From Dryococelus australis (Eukaryota; Arthropoda; Insecta; Phasmatodea; Phasmatidae): a stretch of DNA of 64,000 nucleotides. A model generated the notes under the pieces. The model made no database searches. It was not told the DNA's origin and saw only the letters and a program-made list of their open reading frames with translations. This document shows positions 46,772 to 56,605 of the stretch, piece after piece. Within the stretch, counting starts at the first letter, position 1. Every line of letters starts with the position of its first letter. Position numbers and translations under genes: made by a program. Location of the stretch: NCBI GenBank assembly GCA_029891345.1, contig CM056997.1:219064712-219128711 (forward strand), given 5' to 3'.

Positions 46772-47354
46772 TCAGTCAATTTTTTCAATAATAGAAACAA
46801 TTTTGTTCATATGTGAATTACTCCCAGACTGTCCCAAAGTGACTATAAGTTTTAATCTGTCAACCAATTAATAGGATTTTTCCAATATACAGGAGAAAAC
46901 CGATCGCCAACTTCATCTTTTTACATTCCACTGCTAGCAATATCACTTAATAAAAGTAGTTTCGGACTACTTTCATCATCTGAATGATTGATTTCATTTG
47001 TGTGGCGAACAATATCCTTATATTTATCCAAATCGGTGTCGGAATATACATTTCGAACTTTTATAATAATCTCTCAAACAGTACTTTACTGACATCAGTT
47101 ACGTAATCACCAACTAAAATTTTATTCTCAGGCAAAAACTTAATCACAGAATCTCCCAGAAGCTATACATTTCCATGACGATAGACACCAAATATCATAC
47201 CGCACATAGACAAAGATTGTTTTATAGCTAAATAATGTTGTGTTAATTGAGACAAGTTTTGCTTTTTCTTCTTTAAAGATTCTTCTTATTTAATTTCCAG
47301 TGGTTTTACATTAAAAGTTTTTAGCACGGGATGTAATGTATATATAATACTCAT
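46772..47354 (-). pseudogene. Polinton-associated ORF of unknown function, broken
   Basis: From an ATG at 47,354 the frame reads MSIIYTLHPVLKTFNV, a stop, and a basic segment. Then comes MCGMIFGVYRHGNV, a stop, and SVIKFLPENKILVGDYVTDV. After a frame change it reads DTDLDKYKDIVRHTNEIN and YWKNPINWL, and it ends RLKLIVTLGQSGSNSHMNKI with IVSIIEKID and TGA. This matches my recollection of a protein commonly located beside the integrase in arthropod Polintons; its biochemical role is unknown to me. Its C-terminal pattern is also present in both arms of the palindrome. At least three stops and two frame changes. Confidence 0.65.
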
Positions 47355-47520
47355 GTTTAAATATTTCATTGTTCAAAACATCCCATTACATTCGTGCACA
47401 TTTAGCTTGTAAATATTTCTCCTCTACGGCAGATATGACTATGTAATTCTGAAGCGGCCAGATATTTTATTTGTTTGCATTAATGTTCTAGTATTTATAT
47501 ATAAATTAAGACATTGCTTT

Positions 47521-48105
47521 TCATGTACTAGGTAAACTAATATGCACCTTTTCAATCTTATCGCATTTACTTAAAAGTCTGTCTAATTTACTCACAGTTT
47601 TAATCCTCAAATCATTATTGAAATATTTCATTCGAGATTTCAAATCATCTATTTGGTTTTTAGGAACTGTTTGCATAGCTAAACCAGATATTTTATTGGT
47701 CAGTTCAACACTTATATATTGCATTATTTCTTCCATACTTGCTTCAAATTGTCTTGTAACCGTAGGGCTTACCATTTCATTAATTACATTTTTGATATGT
47801 TCCAAATATTGGTTTGTTGTAGTTTCTATATTTTACAGTGCAGTCATAGCATTTGCCAATATTGACAAAATATAGCTGATATAAGTAGACGCTTTTGCAA
47901 TATTTTCAATTATGTTTGTTAATTTTTGTATATCGATTGATTGCGATTTAAATACATTCAGCATACGAGTGTTTAAGTCTTCCACATACCATTTATTTAC
48001 CGCATTGGTATTTGTAACAGCCATACCCACATTACGTAATACATGTCCATTCAAATCACAATTCCCATAGCGATTTCTCGTAAACAGCAATTGTAATGAT
48101 TGCAT
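47521..48105 (-). pseudogene. Fibre-like protein, one nonsense codon
   Basis: A 195-codon minus-strand frame from an ATG at 48,105, interrupted only by TAA at 47,835-47,833. Near the N-terminus it reads LNGHVLRNVGMAVTNTNAVN followed by KWYVEDL. This resembles the 'I-x-N-V...DAVNKKYVD' linker of phage and viral fibre proteins. The rest is rich in heptad-like I/L/V spacing, consistent with a coiled coil (residues about 60-190). In Polinton/adintovirus genomes a fibre-type protein at this place would attach to the penton. It is the best preserved gene of the element. The fibre assignment is inference from motif and context. Confidence 0.55.
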
Positions 48106-48129
48106 TTTATACCGCTATGTCCGAACTTT

Positions 48130-48738
48130 GAAACACTCATTATTCTTCATCGGGAAGTAAAACACTTTCATATCCAGACCTATATATACCTTTATATAGG
48201 AGAAGTGGTGGTATTATTACCAGAAACCCGTACTAGTTTTTCCAATAGTTAACACACATATTATTTTTAACTTTGTTAATGTAATATTGCACAAAACATG
48301 ATCATTGTAAATATATTTTAGATATATATATATGATCAATTTTAAGCACAATAAACATATTTGCATTATGGTGCAAATTATGTTTTCGAATGTGTGCATA
48401 ACTTTGCGTTATATAAAAGCAATCAACATTTAAAATGTCTACTGAAATTAAAGTATTGCTCTATTTCACACTGCAGTTCGCACCAACCATCATCAAATAT
48501 AAATGCTGAATTGGGTAATCACACAAAGAAGGGCCGCTTATTATACAACTTATATTTTGAGGTAAAAGAATACCATTATTCTGTTCAATTACATTTTCTT
48601 TCCCATTTACAATTACCAAAAGATGAACATGTTGTTTTATAACCTTTATCTCTACACATTTAGACAGTATTGGGTAACATACTAACATAAAAACTGAAAA
48701 TGAGGGTCTCTATATATGTTTGTGCTTAGTTGAAAACA
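48130..48738. other. Divergent intergenic region of the second Polinton
   Basis: The left gene block reads leftward and the right block reads rightward from here, so promoters for both would be expected in this stretch. I can see only TATA-like AT runs (for example 'tatatatatatg' at 48,323-48,334) and cannot assign a start site. Confidence 0.35.
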
Positions 48739-49334
48739 ATGGCTCGTACTAAACCTATAAAAAAAGACACATAGTATTGAATACATTGATTAAAAAATTA
48801 CTGTTTGAATTGCATTTACCAAAATACAATTATTGTGGATGGGTACTAAACTTGCAAAACATCTAGCACGGAACGATGAAGGAATGGATGATTGTGTAAT
48901 GCTTGTAAAGAACGTGGCATAGTATACGTTCGAACAAACTATTGGAAAGTAAGACATATAGCTGATACACTTCTAGCAGCTAAAGCAGCAAATATAAGGA
49001 AGAATCTGTCTACATCAACAGGTATAAAGCTCGGTACTTGGGTCATTGACAAAGTTATGCACGCAAAAGTTAAAAGAGGTATAGGCGTAAAATGCAAAAT
49101 GAAACAAAAAAAAAACAGAAAGTAGGCATATTGCTCTTTTTCCAGCATTAACAACTATAGAATCGCTCCTTGAGGAGTTTCGGCAATCAGTAGAGCAGTT
49201 AAACCAAATGATGAAGGAATGTATCTTAAACCATATAAATTCGGCAAAGAACAAAAAACTCCAAACTTGGAAAGAAATGCAGAAAGTCCTAAATAGTCTT
49301 CCAAAACATGCATCAACAAAGACATTAAGTAAAG
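48739..49334 (+). pseudogene. Phospholipase-A2-like and basic virion protein, broken
   Basis: From ATG 48,739 only MARTKPIKKDT is read before a stop. Further on, LHLPKYNYCGW and, one frame over, GTKLAKHLARNDEGMDD resemble the calcium-loop region of parvovirus-type phospholipase A2 domains. The expected His-Asp pair is not present: the text is CKERGIVYVRTN. A conserved-looking HIADTLLAAKAANIRK and a basic tail KRGIGVKCKMKQKKNRK (to 49,125) follow, then, with frame changes, FPALTTIESL and GMYLKPYKFGKEQKTP. This order (PLA2-like, basic/hydrophobic patch, YLKPYK tail just before the protease) is what I recall from Polinton/adintovirus virion proteins. At least three frame changes. Confidence 0.55.
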
Positions 49335-49634
49335 AAAGTGGATATTCACTACTTCTCACATGTGTATATGATAGATGAATTACCAAAGAAACCAAACCTT
49401 TGCAAATGTATGATTGTTAATTTATATTCGAAACATAATGAAGGAACACATTGGGTTGCATTAATTAAATATATAAATCAATAATTGTATTACAAAAGTT
49501 GTAGCATTTGACATTCTCCAATTGAGACACGTGATTATTTTAAAAATATAGAAATAAGATACTATTACAAAATGGAACAATTACCAAATACAGTTGATTG
49601 TGGACATATGTTTACACTTTTTGACTATAAATAG
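49335..49634 (+). pseudogene. Adenain-like cysteine protease, two nonsense codons
   Basis: This protease would process capsid and core proteins during maturation. A single frame runs from a segment reading VDIHYFSHVYMIDELPKKP through the catalytic His in EGTHWVALIKY (codon at 49,449-49,451). It continues to the catalytic Cys in NTVDCGHMF (codon at 49,599-49,601) and ends in TAG at 49,632. Stops at 49,482-49,484 and 49,509-49,511 lie between the two catalytic residues. The length and the His...Cys spacing fit adenovirus-type proteases. The reading frame is otherwise intact, so the damage is limited to point changes. Confidence 0.8.
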
Positions 49635-49830
49635 GTTGTATATGAGTAATTGTATTAGTAAAACATATTAATAATATCTCAATTATGTTGATATTAAGTT
49701 TAAACTCGTCGCAATTGTGCTTTGTATATTTCCCTGATTTGGAGTTAGAGGGACAGTGGCAAATAAGTTCAATCGAATTCATTACTTACAACAGTGTACC
49801 ATCTAAACAATCAATCATTTACATTCAACA

Positions 49831-50330
49831 ATGGTGAAAAAAACATATAAGATTGTTATACCAGTAGGATATAATCAGTTGGATGATTTAGAAACTCATT
49901 ACCTGAAAAGATACATTTCCAATTATGTGGAAATCCAAATATGATAACTAGTGTGATGTATAGTAATGTCTACATCGATTTCACAGAAGACAAATCAATT
50001 GCAAATATGTTAGAATATGAAAGGAGAGTTTATCCAGCTAATCAATTGCAAGTATCGTTAAAACAGGTTAGTATATTGTCAGTTAATGTATGTTGTATAA
50101 ATGTCAGTATAGTAGGTGATTCATATTTGAATGGTAAACCGACAAATACGATACATGAATTCACGAGTGCGGTGGATCCAGGTTGAAAAATAATTGAAAA
50201 ACCAACTACATTGATATGTCGTCCAGTAATAATTAATCGAGTGGATGAATTTGTTGTTACAATTGTCGATTAAGATAGTAAAATGATGAATTTTAGAAAC
50301 TAAGAAATTACAGCCCGATTACATTTTTAA
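49831..50330 (+). pseudogene. Minor capsid (penton-like) protein, C-terminal part, broken
   Basis: An ATG at 49,831 gives MVKKTYKIVIPVGYNQLDDL before a frame change near 49,935. The next frame reads VYIDFTEDKSIANMLEYERR, then VCCINVSIVGDSYLNGKPTN and IHEFTSAVDPG, a stop, KIIEKPTTLICRPVI and RVDEFVVTIVD. After two more stops it ends EITARLHF at 50,330. The order 'DFT...S...GF/EYERRVY...LSVN...GDSYLNG...V-x-PG-x-KI-x-E-x-P...VTIVD-x-DG...F' is that of Polinton penton proteins (single jelly roll). It probably formed the capsid vertices. Three in-frame stops and one frameshift. Confidence 0.7.
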
Positions 50331-50349
50331 GAAAGGCTATATTAACATT

Positions 50350-51740
50350 AGCATTCTGTGTATAATACACTTAAAAATGGGTATTGTGTATAATAATCAA
50401 CACATACATAAAGTGGACAGTTCATTTAAAAACTATGTTTCTTAAGAATACATTTCGAAGAACATAACTATAAAAAGATGTAAATGGAATCATAGGCAGC
50501 TCATTTCAAACAAGTTACCTTTGAAGTTAAAACAGGGCAATGAACTGTTTTTTTTAAGGAATTAAGATATAAATATGGAAATACATGTATATGAACCATT
50601 CCATATATGTTTCCGTAGGAGATAAGGATTGCTATACAAAACCACAATATTTACACATTAATGTCGAAATAAAGTTTAAGTTTTAGAGAAACATTAAAAA
50701 AGACAGCCAATACAATTAATCCAGTAACTATTGCAATGGTGAGAAATTTAATACTTAATTTAATCAATAGAAATGCATATCTGGTCAATATTGTTGAAAT
50801 ATATCAAACATTGGATGTTGGAATTACTTCCAATATAAAGAACTGTCTCTTCGGAACAATAAACAACCTTTATACAAGGCTTATGGCTGGGTGGAGCAAT
50901 GCTAACAATTGTATATTACAAATAAATTTAGGCAAAATATACAAAGTGGTTATACTGTAAAGTGTGATACTTGGGTTTGCTGAAGACTATAAACATGTAA
51001 TATTAAATTATAAACAAGAATTAGTTATTCTATTTGGTAATACACATTTGAATTATATATACAACATGGCTAATAATGAGGAAGGTGTAACATTTGAATT
51101 AATCGCTGTTGAATGGCTAATGCCACATATTGAAATTAACACTCATGAAAATGTAAAGTTTTAAAAATATATTGAAAAAGGTAATAATCTATATATTGCA
51201 GTCACATCATAGGCTTTGGAGACTTTTTCAACCCTACCAACATCACAAAAAGTAATATGGAATGTGAAAACCAGTTTTTCATCTGAGAAATCACAATTTG
51301 TTCTTATTTGTTTTTAAATAATTGACAAAATAATTTAAATGCTGATATATCAGCATTCGATAATTATGATATTAAAAATACTAACGGTATGTAAACAGTA
51401 AAGCTCATCCCTAATTGGATTTAAATACGAACTTTGAAAATGAGGAATTCTTTATTTGGTACAATATGTACTCAAAGTTTCAGGAAATGTGTTATAACCA
51501 AATTATGTCACCGATTGTAGAACACGAATCCTTTAAAACCAGAGGAACATTATTTTTATTTTATGTAAGCAAACAAAATGATACAGTTAGCAATAATGTA
51601 ATTGCTTTACAAATATAAATTATTGCATATACACCAGTTATGGCAAATACACAAGCTTATGCATTGATAACTCACGATAGATTGGCAAGCTATAATGTAA
51701 TAGATAAGCCATTGAAGATAATGACTTGAGCCAGTAAACA
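50350..51740 (+). pseudogene. Major-capsid-like (hexon-type) protein, broken
   Basis: Pieces in order: NIVEIYQTLDVGITSNIKNC (50,736 frame), a stop at 50,958, LGFAEDYKHVILNYKQELVI, then VEWLMPHIEINTHENVKF. Three more stops accompany VIWNVKTSFSSEKSQFVLI. After a frameshift comes DLNTNFENEEFFIWYNMYSK with GTLFLFYVSKQND, and finally a segment with NTQAYALITHDR near 51,640. The order of 'LLGF-x-EDY...KQEL...W-x-x-PH...VKTS...NTQAYAL' agrees with the large capsid-type ORF I recall from arthropod Polinton/adintovirus elements, predicted to be a double jelly roll. The N-terminal third (50,350-50,730) is too decayed to follow. Confidence 0.6.
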
Positions 51741-51744
51741 ACGA

Positions 51745-52255
51745 GCTGCGATATTAACAAGATCTTTTGCAATGTGCAAGGATTTCTATCCCCAGAAAAA
51801 TTTATCATTAAAGAATTGACTATTACTGATATGGAAAAACACACAATGGTATTCATCTTCATACTTCCATTCGACTGGAAATATCTAAGTACTAAATACA
51901 AGAAAACAAATAGCTGGGGTACCAAACACCATCATGGTTTAACCTGGGAAAGTGGTTGTATGGAGTATGAGAATATAGAAGATATTTGCAAGCAGTACTT
52001 AAATAATTGTGATATATACATTTGTGGAGTCGACCAAAAACATATTTTAGAAAGTGTGTAGAATGGGAAAGTAACAGATTTTCAAAAAGAGTAAAATTTT
52101 CCCTCATTCAGACAATTGCGTAAAACCTCTGGATATAAATTGACATTCTTCTCTGCAGACAAAAACTCCTGATTAATGTTAAATTGGTCATTGAATACAG
52201 ATTGGGATAAAGTAGTTGATGAGTGTCCCCCTGAGTCATCAGTGGATATTATATG
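51745..52255 (+). pseudogene. Late Polinton ORF of unknown function, broken
   Basis: It reads CNVQGFLSPEKFIIKELTIT and VFIFILPFDWKYLSTKYKKT, then TKHHHGLTWESGCMEYENIE and CDIYICGVDQKHILESV. After a stop it has FPSFRQLRK and DECPPESSVDII with the final TGA near 52,255. The 'VQGF...PF...W...HGL-x-W-x-x-G...Y' pattern is shared by a protein I recall as widespread in arthropod virus-like elements, function unknown. It follows the capsid gene on the same strand, as expected. At least three stops. Confidence 0.5.
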
Positions 52256-52355
52256 AGTAATGTGGCATTATCTGGGATGAGAGAACATTGTAGAGTAATA
52301 AGTGGAATTTAGTATATATAAGTACTTGGTTTGTGCAAACAAATACTTTGTAAAG

Positions 52356-52454
52356 ATGGATCATGAGAACAAAGTCACATGCTCATGCCCACAGAAATCA
52401 AAGTGTAAATTGAATATTAGCATGTTAATTGCATGCTGGAGTGAAGCAATTTGA
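52356..52454 (+). CDS. Small Cys-rich ORF (32 aa), uncertain
   Basis: An intact frame, MDHENKVTCSCPQKSKCKLN then ISMLIACWSEAI and TGA. Four cysteines and a position directly after the late ORF make it a candidate small Polinton gene. The length is too small to exclude chance. Confidence 0.25.
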   Translation: MDHENKVTCSCPQKSKCKLNISMLIACWSEAI

Positions 52455-52923
52455 AAATGTTTTGGAAAGTAACAGTCTTGGTGTCTTTGTAAAATGCCTT
52501 ACTTCCACCCAACCGCCAGTCACACCTCTGGTTACTCTTGTTTGTTTCATTTTAAAAATATCCAATGTAATGATTTAATATATTGTCCAGGTCTGACAAT
52601 ATGCCCTGTTTACTGCATGCATCCGAATATAAGTCTACCATCAAAAAAGTTCATTCGCACTTTTCCTGATTTTACCAGAATATATAGTATTACATGATAA
52701 TAAAACAGATGGAAATACTACAAGTATTGTTAAGGAGTATATATGCTGTAAATGTGTGTTTTTGCAAACAACTAATGTTGTAAATATGTGCTTTGTAGTA
52801 TTAACTTATTAGGTTTGAACATATGTGTGAGTTTTACTGACTTTACAAATGCATTAATTGTAATGTCCGTATATAAACTAATTCTGACAATGAAATATTC
52901 ATTATGTGCATTAAACAATCAAA

Positions 52924-53129
52924 CCTAAATATGTTTGCAAAGAAAACATTCATTTGAAAGCAATGTAATATCTAAACATACATTTCAAACATATTCTGTT
53001 TAAAATCAAGTTTACAATTCCTAGACCTAAATATGTTTGCAAAAAAAAAAAACATTCATTTGAAAGCAATGTAATATCTAAACATACATTTCAAACATAT
53101 TCTGTTTAAAAACAAGTTTACAATTCCTA
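52924..53129 (+). repeat. Recent ~104-bp tandem duplication
   Basis: Two copies from 'cctaaatatgtttgcaaa' to 'aagtttacaattcctaga' differ by only a few bases and an A-run length. The sequence outside is single copy. This is the youngest duplication in the Polinton remnant. Confidence 0.95.
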
Positions 53130-53191
53130 GAATTACATGAAAGTGCCTAAAAGGTGTGCAAATGTCCCTTTCATTTTAGAGTTGTAACAGT

Positions 53192-54190
53192 ATGGAAGCA
53201 ATAACGCATCTTCTTTGTTGCTTTTGCGGTAAAGCATTTACAGATTCGTGGAATTTACAAAGATATGAAAGAATGACTTGTGAAACGAAAAATTCTAGAA
53301 AACCTTTTTAGTTCGATTTCTGCCAGAAGCAATTTTTTGGAGCGATGTTTGAAAGAGACATTGTAAAGATTGCAACACTGGTTTTCCACCCCCACACTCA
53401 CCTCTACAGCCACCTCTACCTCCACACTCACCTCCACATCCAGCTCTACCTCCACACTCACCTCTACAGCCACCTCTACCTCCACATTAACCTCCACATC
53501 CACCTCTACCTCCACATTAACCTCCACATCCACCTCCACCTCCAAATCTTACTCTGCCTGCTCCACACATTGCTCCACAATCAGCTCAACAGACTATACC
53601 ACTGTTAGATCTGCAGTTAAAATTTTCTACTTAACCCAGTGTATTTCCTCCAAAACATTGCTATGTTTATTCAGGATTAGAAAGTAATTTGCCTTCCGAC
53701 TCGTTAGTAAAGAGATTATCATCCAGCTTCAAATACGAGATGCTATAAAACTCGTAGGCTAGTAGAATAAGTGAAGTGTTGATCCTAATGAAGAAATAGG
53801 GTCTGATGCAGACTTTGAACCATTTTTTAAGAAGTGCAGGTACCCTCTCATAAAAATAATGTCATCTCCTCGATCTATAATGATTAACATCATCGTAGCA
53901 TGTAAATTTCTAAAGATGCTAGAGAGACATTTTATTTTCAGAATAGATCAATTCCCATCCTTCATTCAACCGATGTGGGAGAAATGTTCTATAAAATAAT
54001 TACTCTACAACTACACAATAGACTTGAGGAATTTAGTGTGCGTGGTTCTGGTTGATCTTTGCAATTAATAACATATTTGGATATTCACATCTCACAATAA
54101 GGAAAGTTTACCACTAAGGTCACTCTCACTAGATATCCTAAGTTTATTAGCGATAGGAAGGATTGTATTCCAAACTTGGTCAAATTAGCA
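53192..54190 (+). pseudogene. Polinton DNA polymerase B, N-terminal zinc-finger part
   Basis: From ATG 53,192: CCFCGKAFTDSWNLQRYERM (finger with the first His changed to Tyr), a stop, then FDFCQKQFFGAMFER. After a frame change comes RHCKDCN. A proline-rich linker follows, readable as PPHSPLQPPLPPHSPPHP in one frame and as Ser/Thr repeats in another (53,385-53,560). Next are SDSLVKRLSSSFKYEM and MINIIVACKF. The module ends TDVGEMFYKIITLQLHNRLE, a stop where GSGW is expected, and LQLITYLDIHISQ. The same finger and end modules occur inside the palindrome. Polymerase catalytic motifs are absent. Confidence 0.65.
53385..53560 (+). repeat. CACCTCTACCTCCACA-type low-complexity tract
   Basis: A short pyrimidine-rich repeat of 'cacctccacatccacctcta' type, which encodes the proline-rich linker in one frame. 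It explains the long low-complexity open frames on both strands. Confidence 0.9.
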
Positions 54191-54464
54191 ATGAAATACT
54201 TGTCTTAATCAAAAATGTGAAATAGCTCGGCCATTCCAAATTAATCCTGTATGAATTTTCATTATAACTATATTAATACCGAATTTACTCCACAAGCCTT
54301 CCACCTTCTGTATTGCTATACCTTTAATTATGATGTTGTTTGTAATGTGTGTAGAGTAAAAACCCCAAATTTAAAAGCACAGTTTCATACTTCCAACTAT
54401 TCACTCAATAATCCACAAATTTATCCCGAGAGAACAAAGGACGTACAGGAATGATGTAAGATGA

Positions 54465-54800
54465 TGTGGTGAACGATTAGTCATACATTTATAGGCTTGT
54501 GTTCTAAGCTTTATACATACATTGTGGCGAATGAGCAGTGTTTGCAAAAGGCAAAGGGCGTGAAGTCTAACATCTTACATAAACTCCGATGCGAGGATTA
54601 TCAGAAATGCCTCGAAAATTGTACTAGGGTTTCAGGGAACCCAATTGTATGATCACGACATCTACAGCAAATGCGTGAGCAAAGTAGCATTATCGGTGTT
54701 GGACGATAAGCCCTACGTTGAGGTGATGATGCAGGTTCACGGCTCCATTATCATTGAGGTCAAAAGGCATCACTTCATATTCACAATTCATCTTCGCGGT
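54465..54800 (+). pseudogene. Polinton DNA polymerase B, C-terminal part
   Basis: One frame reads ISHTFIGLCSKLYTYIVANE, then CLQKAKGVKSNILHKLRCED with YQKCLENCT. After a frame change it reads YDHDIYSKCVSKVALSVLDD and KPYVEV. 'F-x-GL-x-SK-x-Y', 'KAKGVK' and 'K-x-ALS-x-DDK' are hallmarks of the extreme C-terminus of Polinton family-B polymerases. The catalytic core that should separate this from 53,192-54,190 is missing (only about 300 bp of unrecognised DNA lie between), so at least 2 kb was deleted. The end of this reading overlaps the left arm of the inverted repeat at 54,731. Confidence 0.7.
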
Positions 54801-54851
54801 ATGGGAGCACTCTGAGAAAAACCCAAATACTCGTTCGCCCTGGAAGAAAAC
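54731..54851 (+). repeat. Left arm of a 120-bp inverted repeat (partner 56,461-56,578)
   Basis: It aligns with the reverse complement of 56,461-56,578, for example 'cggtatgggagcactctgag' with the partner's 'gccgtatgggagtactctga'. Both arms share an open reading with FIFAVWE and SEK. The arms enclose 1.6 kb of AT-rich repeats. Confidence 0.85.
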
Positions 54852-54879
54852 ACTCAGATACTTTCATAACATAAAGTTA

Positions 54880-55430
54880 TTTAGGTATGCTTGTAGGCAT
54901 ATGTATATATCTAAATATAAACATTTAAATTAATTTTATGTTACCATATTTATTATTACATACTTATATATAAACATTTATATTGATTTTACATTCCTAT
55001 TTTTATATGTACATACCTATAAACATAAAAAATTATTTTATATTCCAATATGTATATGTATATACTTATATATACATTAAAATTAATATTATATTCTCAT
55101 ATTTGTAAGTACATACTTATGTATAGACATTAAAATTTATTTCGTATTAGCATATTTATATGTGCATACTTATATATAGACATTTAAATTAATTAAATAT
55201 GCTCATATTTATATACCTGATCATATACATAGGTATGTGTGAAATAAATTAAAAGAATTTCATAATTATATATTTATATACTTATGAATACTTATATGCC
55301 TATACCTATTCATATAAATTAAATTAAAAATAATTTAATGTTAACATATTTATATTCATATTCATATAGATATAAATCAAATTGAAAGTAGTTTTATATT
55401 TACATACTTATATACGTACTAGGGGCCCAG
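54880..55430. repeat. AT-rich tandem repeat, first block (~60-65 bp units)
   Basis: Units contain 'tatatgtacatacttatata', 'tatagacatttaaattaatt' and 'ttatattctcatatttat'. A second block lies at 56,130-56,440. Confidence 0.85.
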
Positions 55431-55534
55431 ACCGTGACCTTCCTTTAGTATTGTCACGTGCCTAGAACCGTTACGATGTTACACATTTTTGTTATCATAC
55501 AAAGACTGAAAAAAAAATGATGTGAAATGACCTC

Positions 55535-55815
55535 AACATTGGATATAGTTCTATCCACTAAGTCACTACGTCCCCACTTGGAATCGCTCTATCCACTGAC
55601 CCACTAAGGCTCCACTAGGAATAGCTCTAGCCACTTGGCCACTGCAGCTCCATTTGATGTAATCTATCCACTTGGCTACTGTCGCCCCACTTAACATAAC
55701 TCTATCCACTGAGCCACTATAGCCCGACTTGGAATCACACTATCCACTGAGCCACTGCGGCCCCACTTGGAATCGCTCTATCCACTGAGTCACTAAGACC
55801 CCACTTTAAATTATC
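55535..55815 (-). repeat. ~39-bp minisatellite with tRNA A-box-like core
   Basis: About seven units. On the minus strand they read 'caagtggggccgcagtggct' + 'cagtggatagagcgattc'. The same core is amplified at 5,955-6,275 in the opposite orientation, but with a different linker between units. Confidence 0.85.
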
Positions 55816-56129
55816 TTAACATTGAAGCGAGAGATTTAAAGTTAACATACACTATATTCCATTACCTTTATATCTCTGTGCAATAATCTCTACGCATTCA
55901 TACAAAACTTTCATAACAGAAAAAGTGATTTAATTATCAATCAGTTTTTAGGGTAAAAGGTTACGATTGTGTAATTTAATCCTGCTGAAATTAGAACTTG
56001 ACCTGTATTAAGCACTGAGGATTCACTCTGCCAAATTTTAAGAACTTCTGTTGAGTTTCAAGGCATTTAGAAGTATTAAAGATGGACGGACAGATATACA
56101 GATATCGCCTGCTTATTATCTGGGATATC

Positions 56130-56440
56130 TATACATATAAATGAAATTGAAAATAATTTTATGTGTACATACTTTTATACCTATACATATCCATATATAT
56201 TAAATTGAAAATAATTTTATATTTACATATTTATATGTACGTACTTGTATATAGACACTTAAATTAATTTTAAATTCTCATTTTTATATATACCTATACA
56301 TAAACATTAATTTGAAAATATATTTATATTTACATACCTATATGTAAATAAATATAAATAAATACATATATATTAAATTGAGAATAATTTTATATTTAAA
56401 TAGTAATATTTATTTATGTAAATATAGATAATTATGTATA
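56130..56440. repeat. AT-rich tandem repeat, second block
   Basis: Same unit type as 54,880-55,430, on the other side of the A-box minisatellite and before the right inverted-repeat arm. Confidence 0.8.
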
Positions 56441-56460
56441 GTCTTATCATATGACATGCA

Positions 56461-56578
56461 TGTTTTATTCCAGGGCGAACGAATGTATGGGTTTTCTCAG
56501 AGTACTCCCATACGGCGAAGATAAATTGCGAATGGAAGTGTTGCCTTTTAACCTCGACGATCAGTAGCCGTAAAACTA
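56461..56578 (-). repeat. Right arm of the 120-bp inverted repeat
   Basis: Reverse complement of 54,731-54,851. On the minus strand it reads through with HSQFIFAVWEYSEKTHTFVR, so this copy preserves a slightly longer open frame than the left arm. Confidence 0.85.
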
Positions 56579-56605
56579 CAGCATCGCTAACTAGTTACCG
56601 CCAGT

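Noticed and set aside
48739-48774. MARTK start, like histone H3
   Set aside because: Only five residues agree, a stop follows after 11 codons, and the context is a Polinton virion gene.
53255-53687. Long low-complexity frames (Ser/Thr-rich and His/Leu-rich) as separate genes
   Set aside because: They are alternate readings of a pyrimidine-rich tract that encodes the proline linker of the polymerase N-terminal part.
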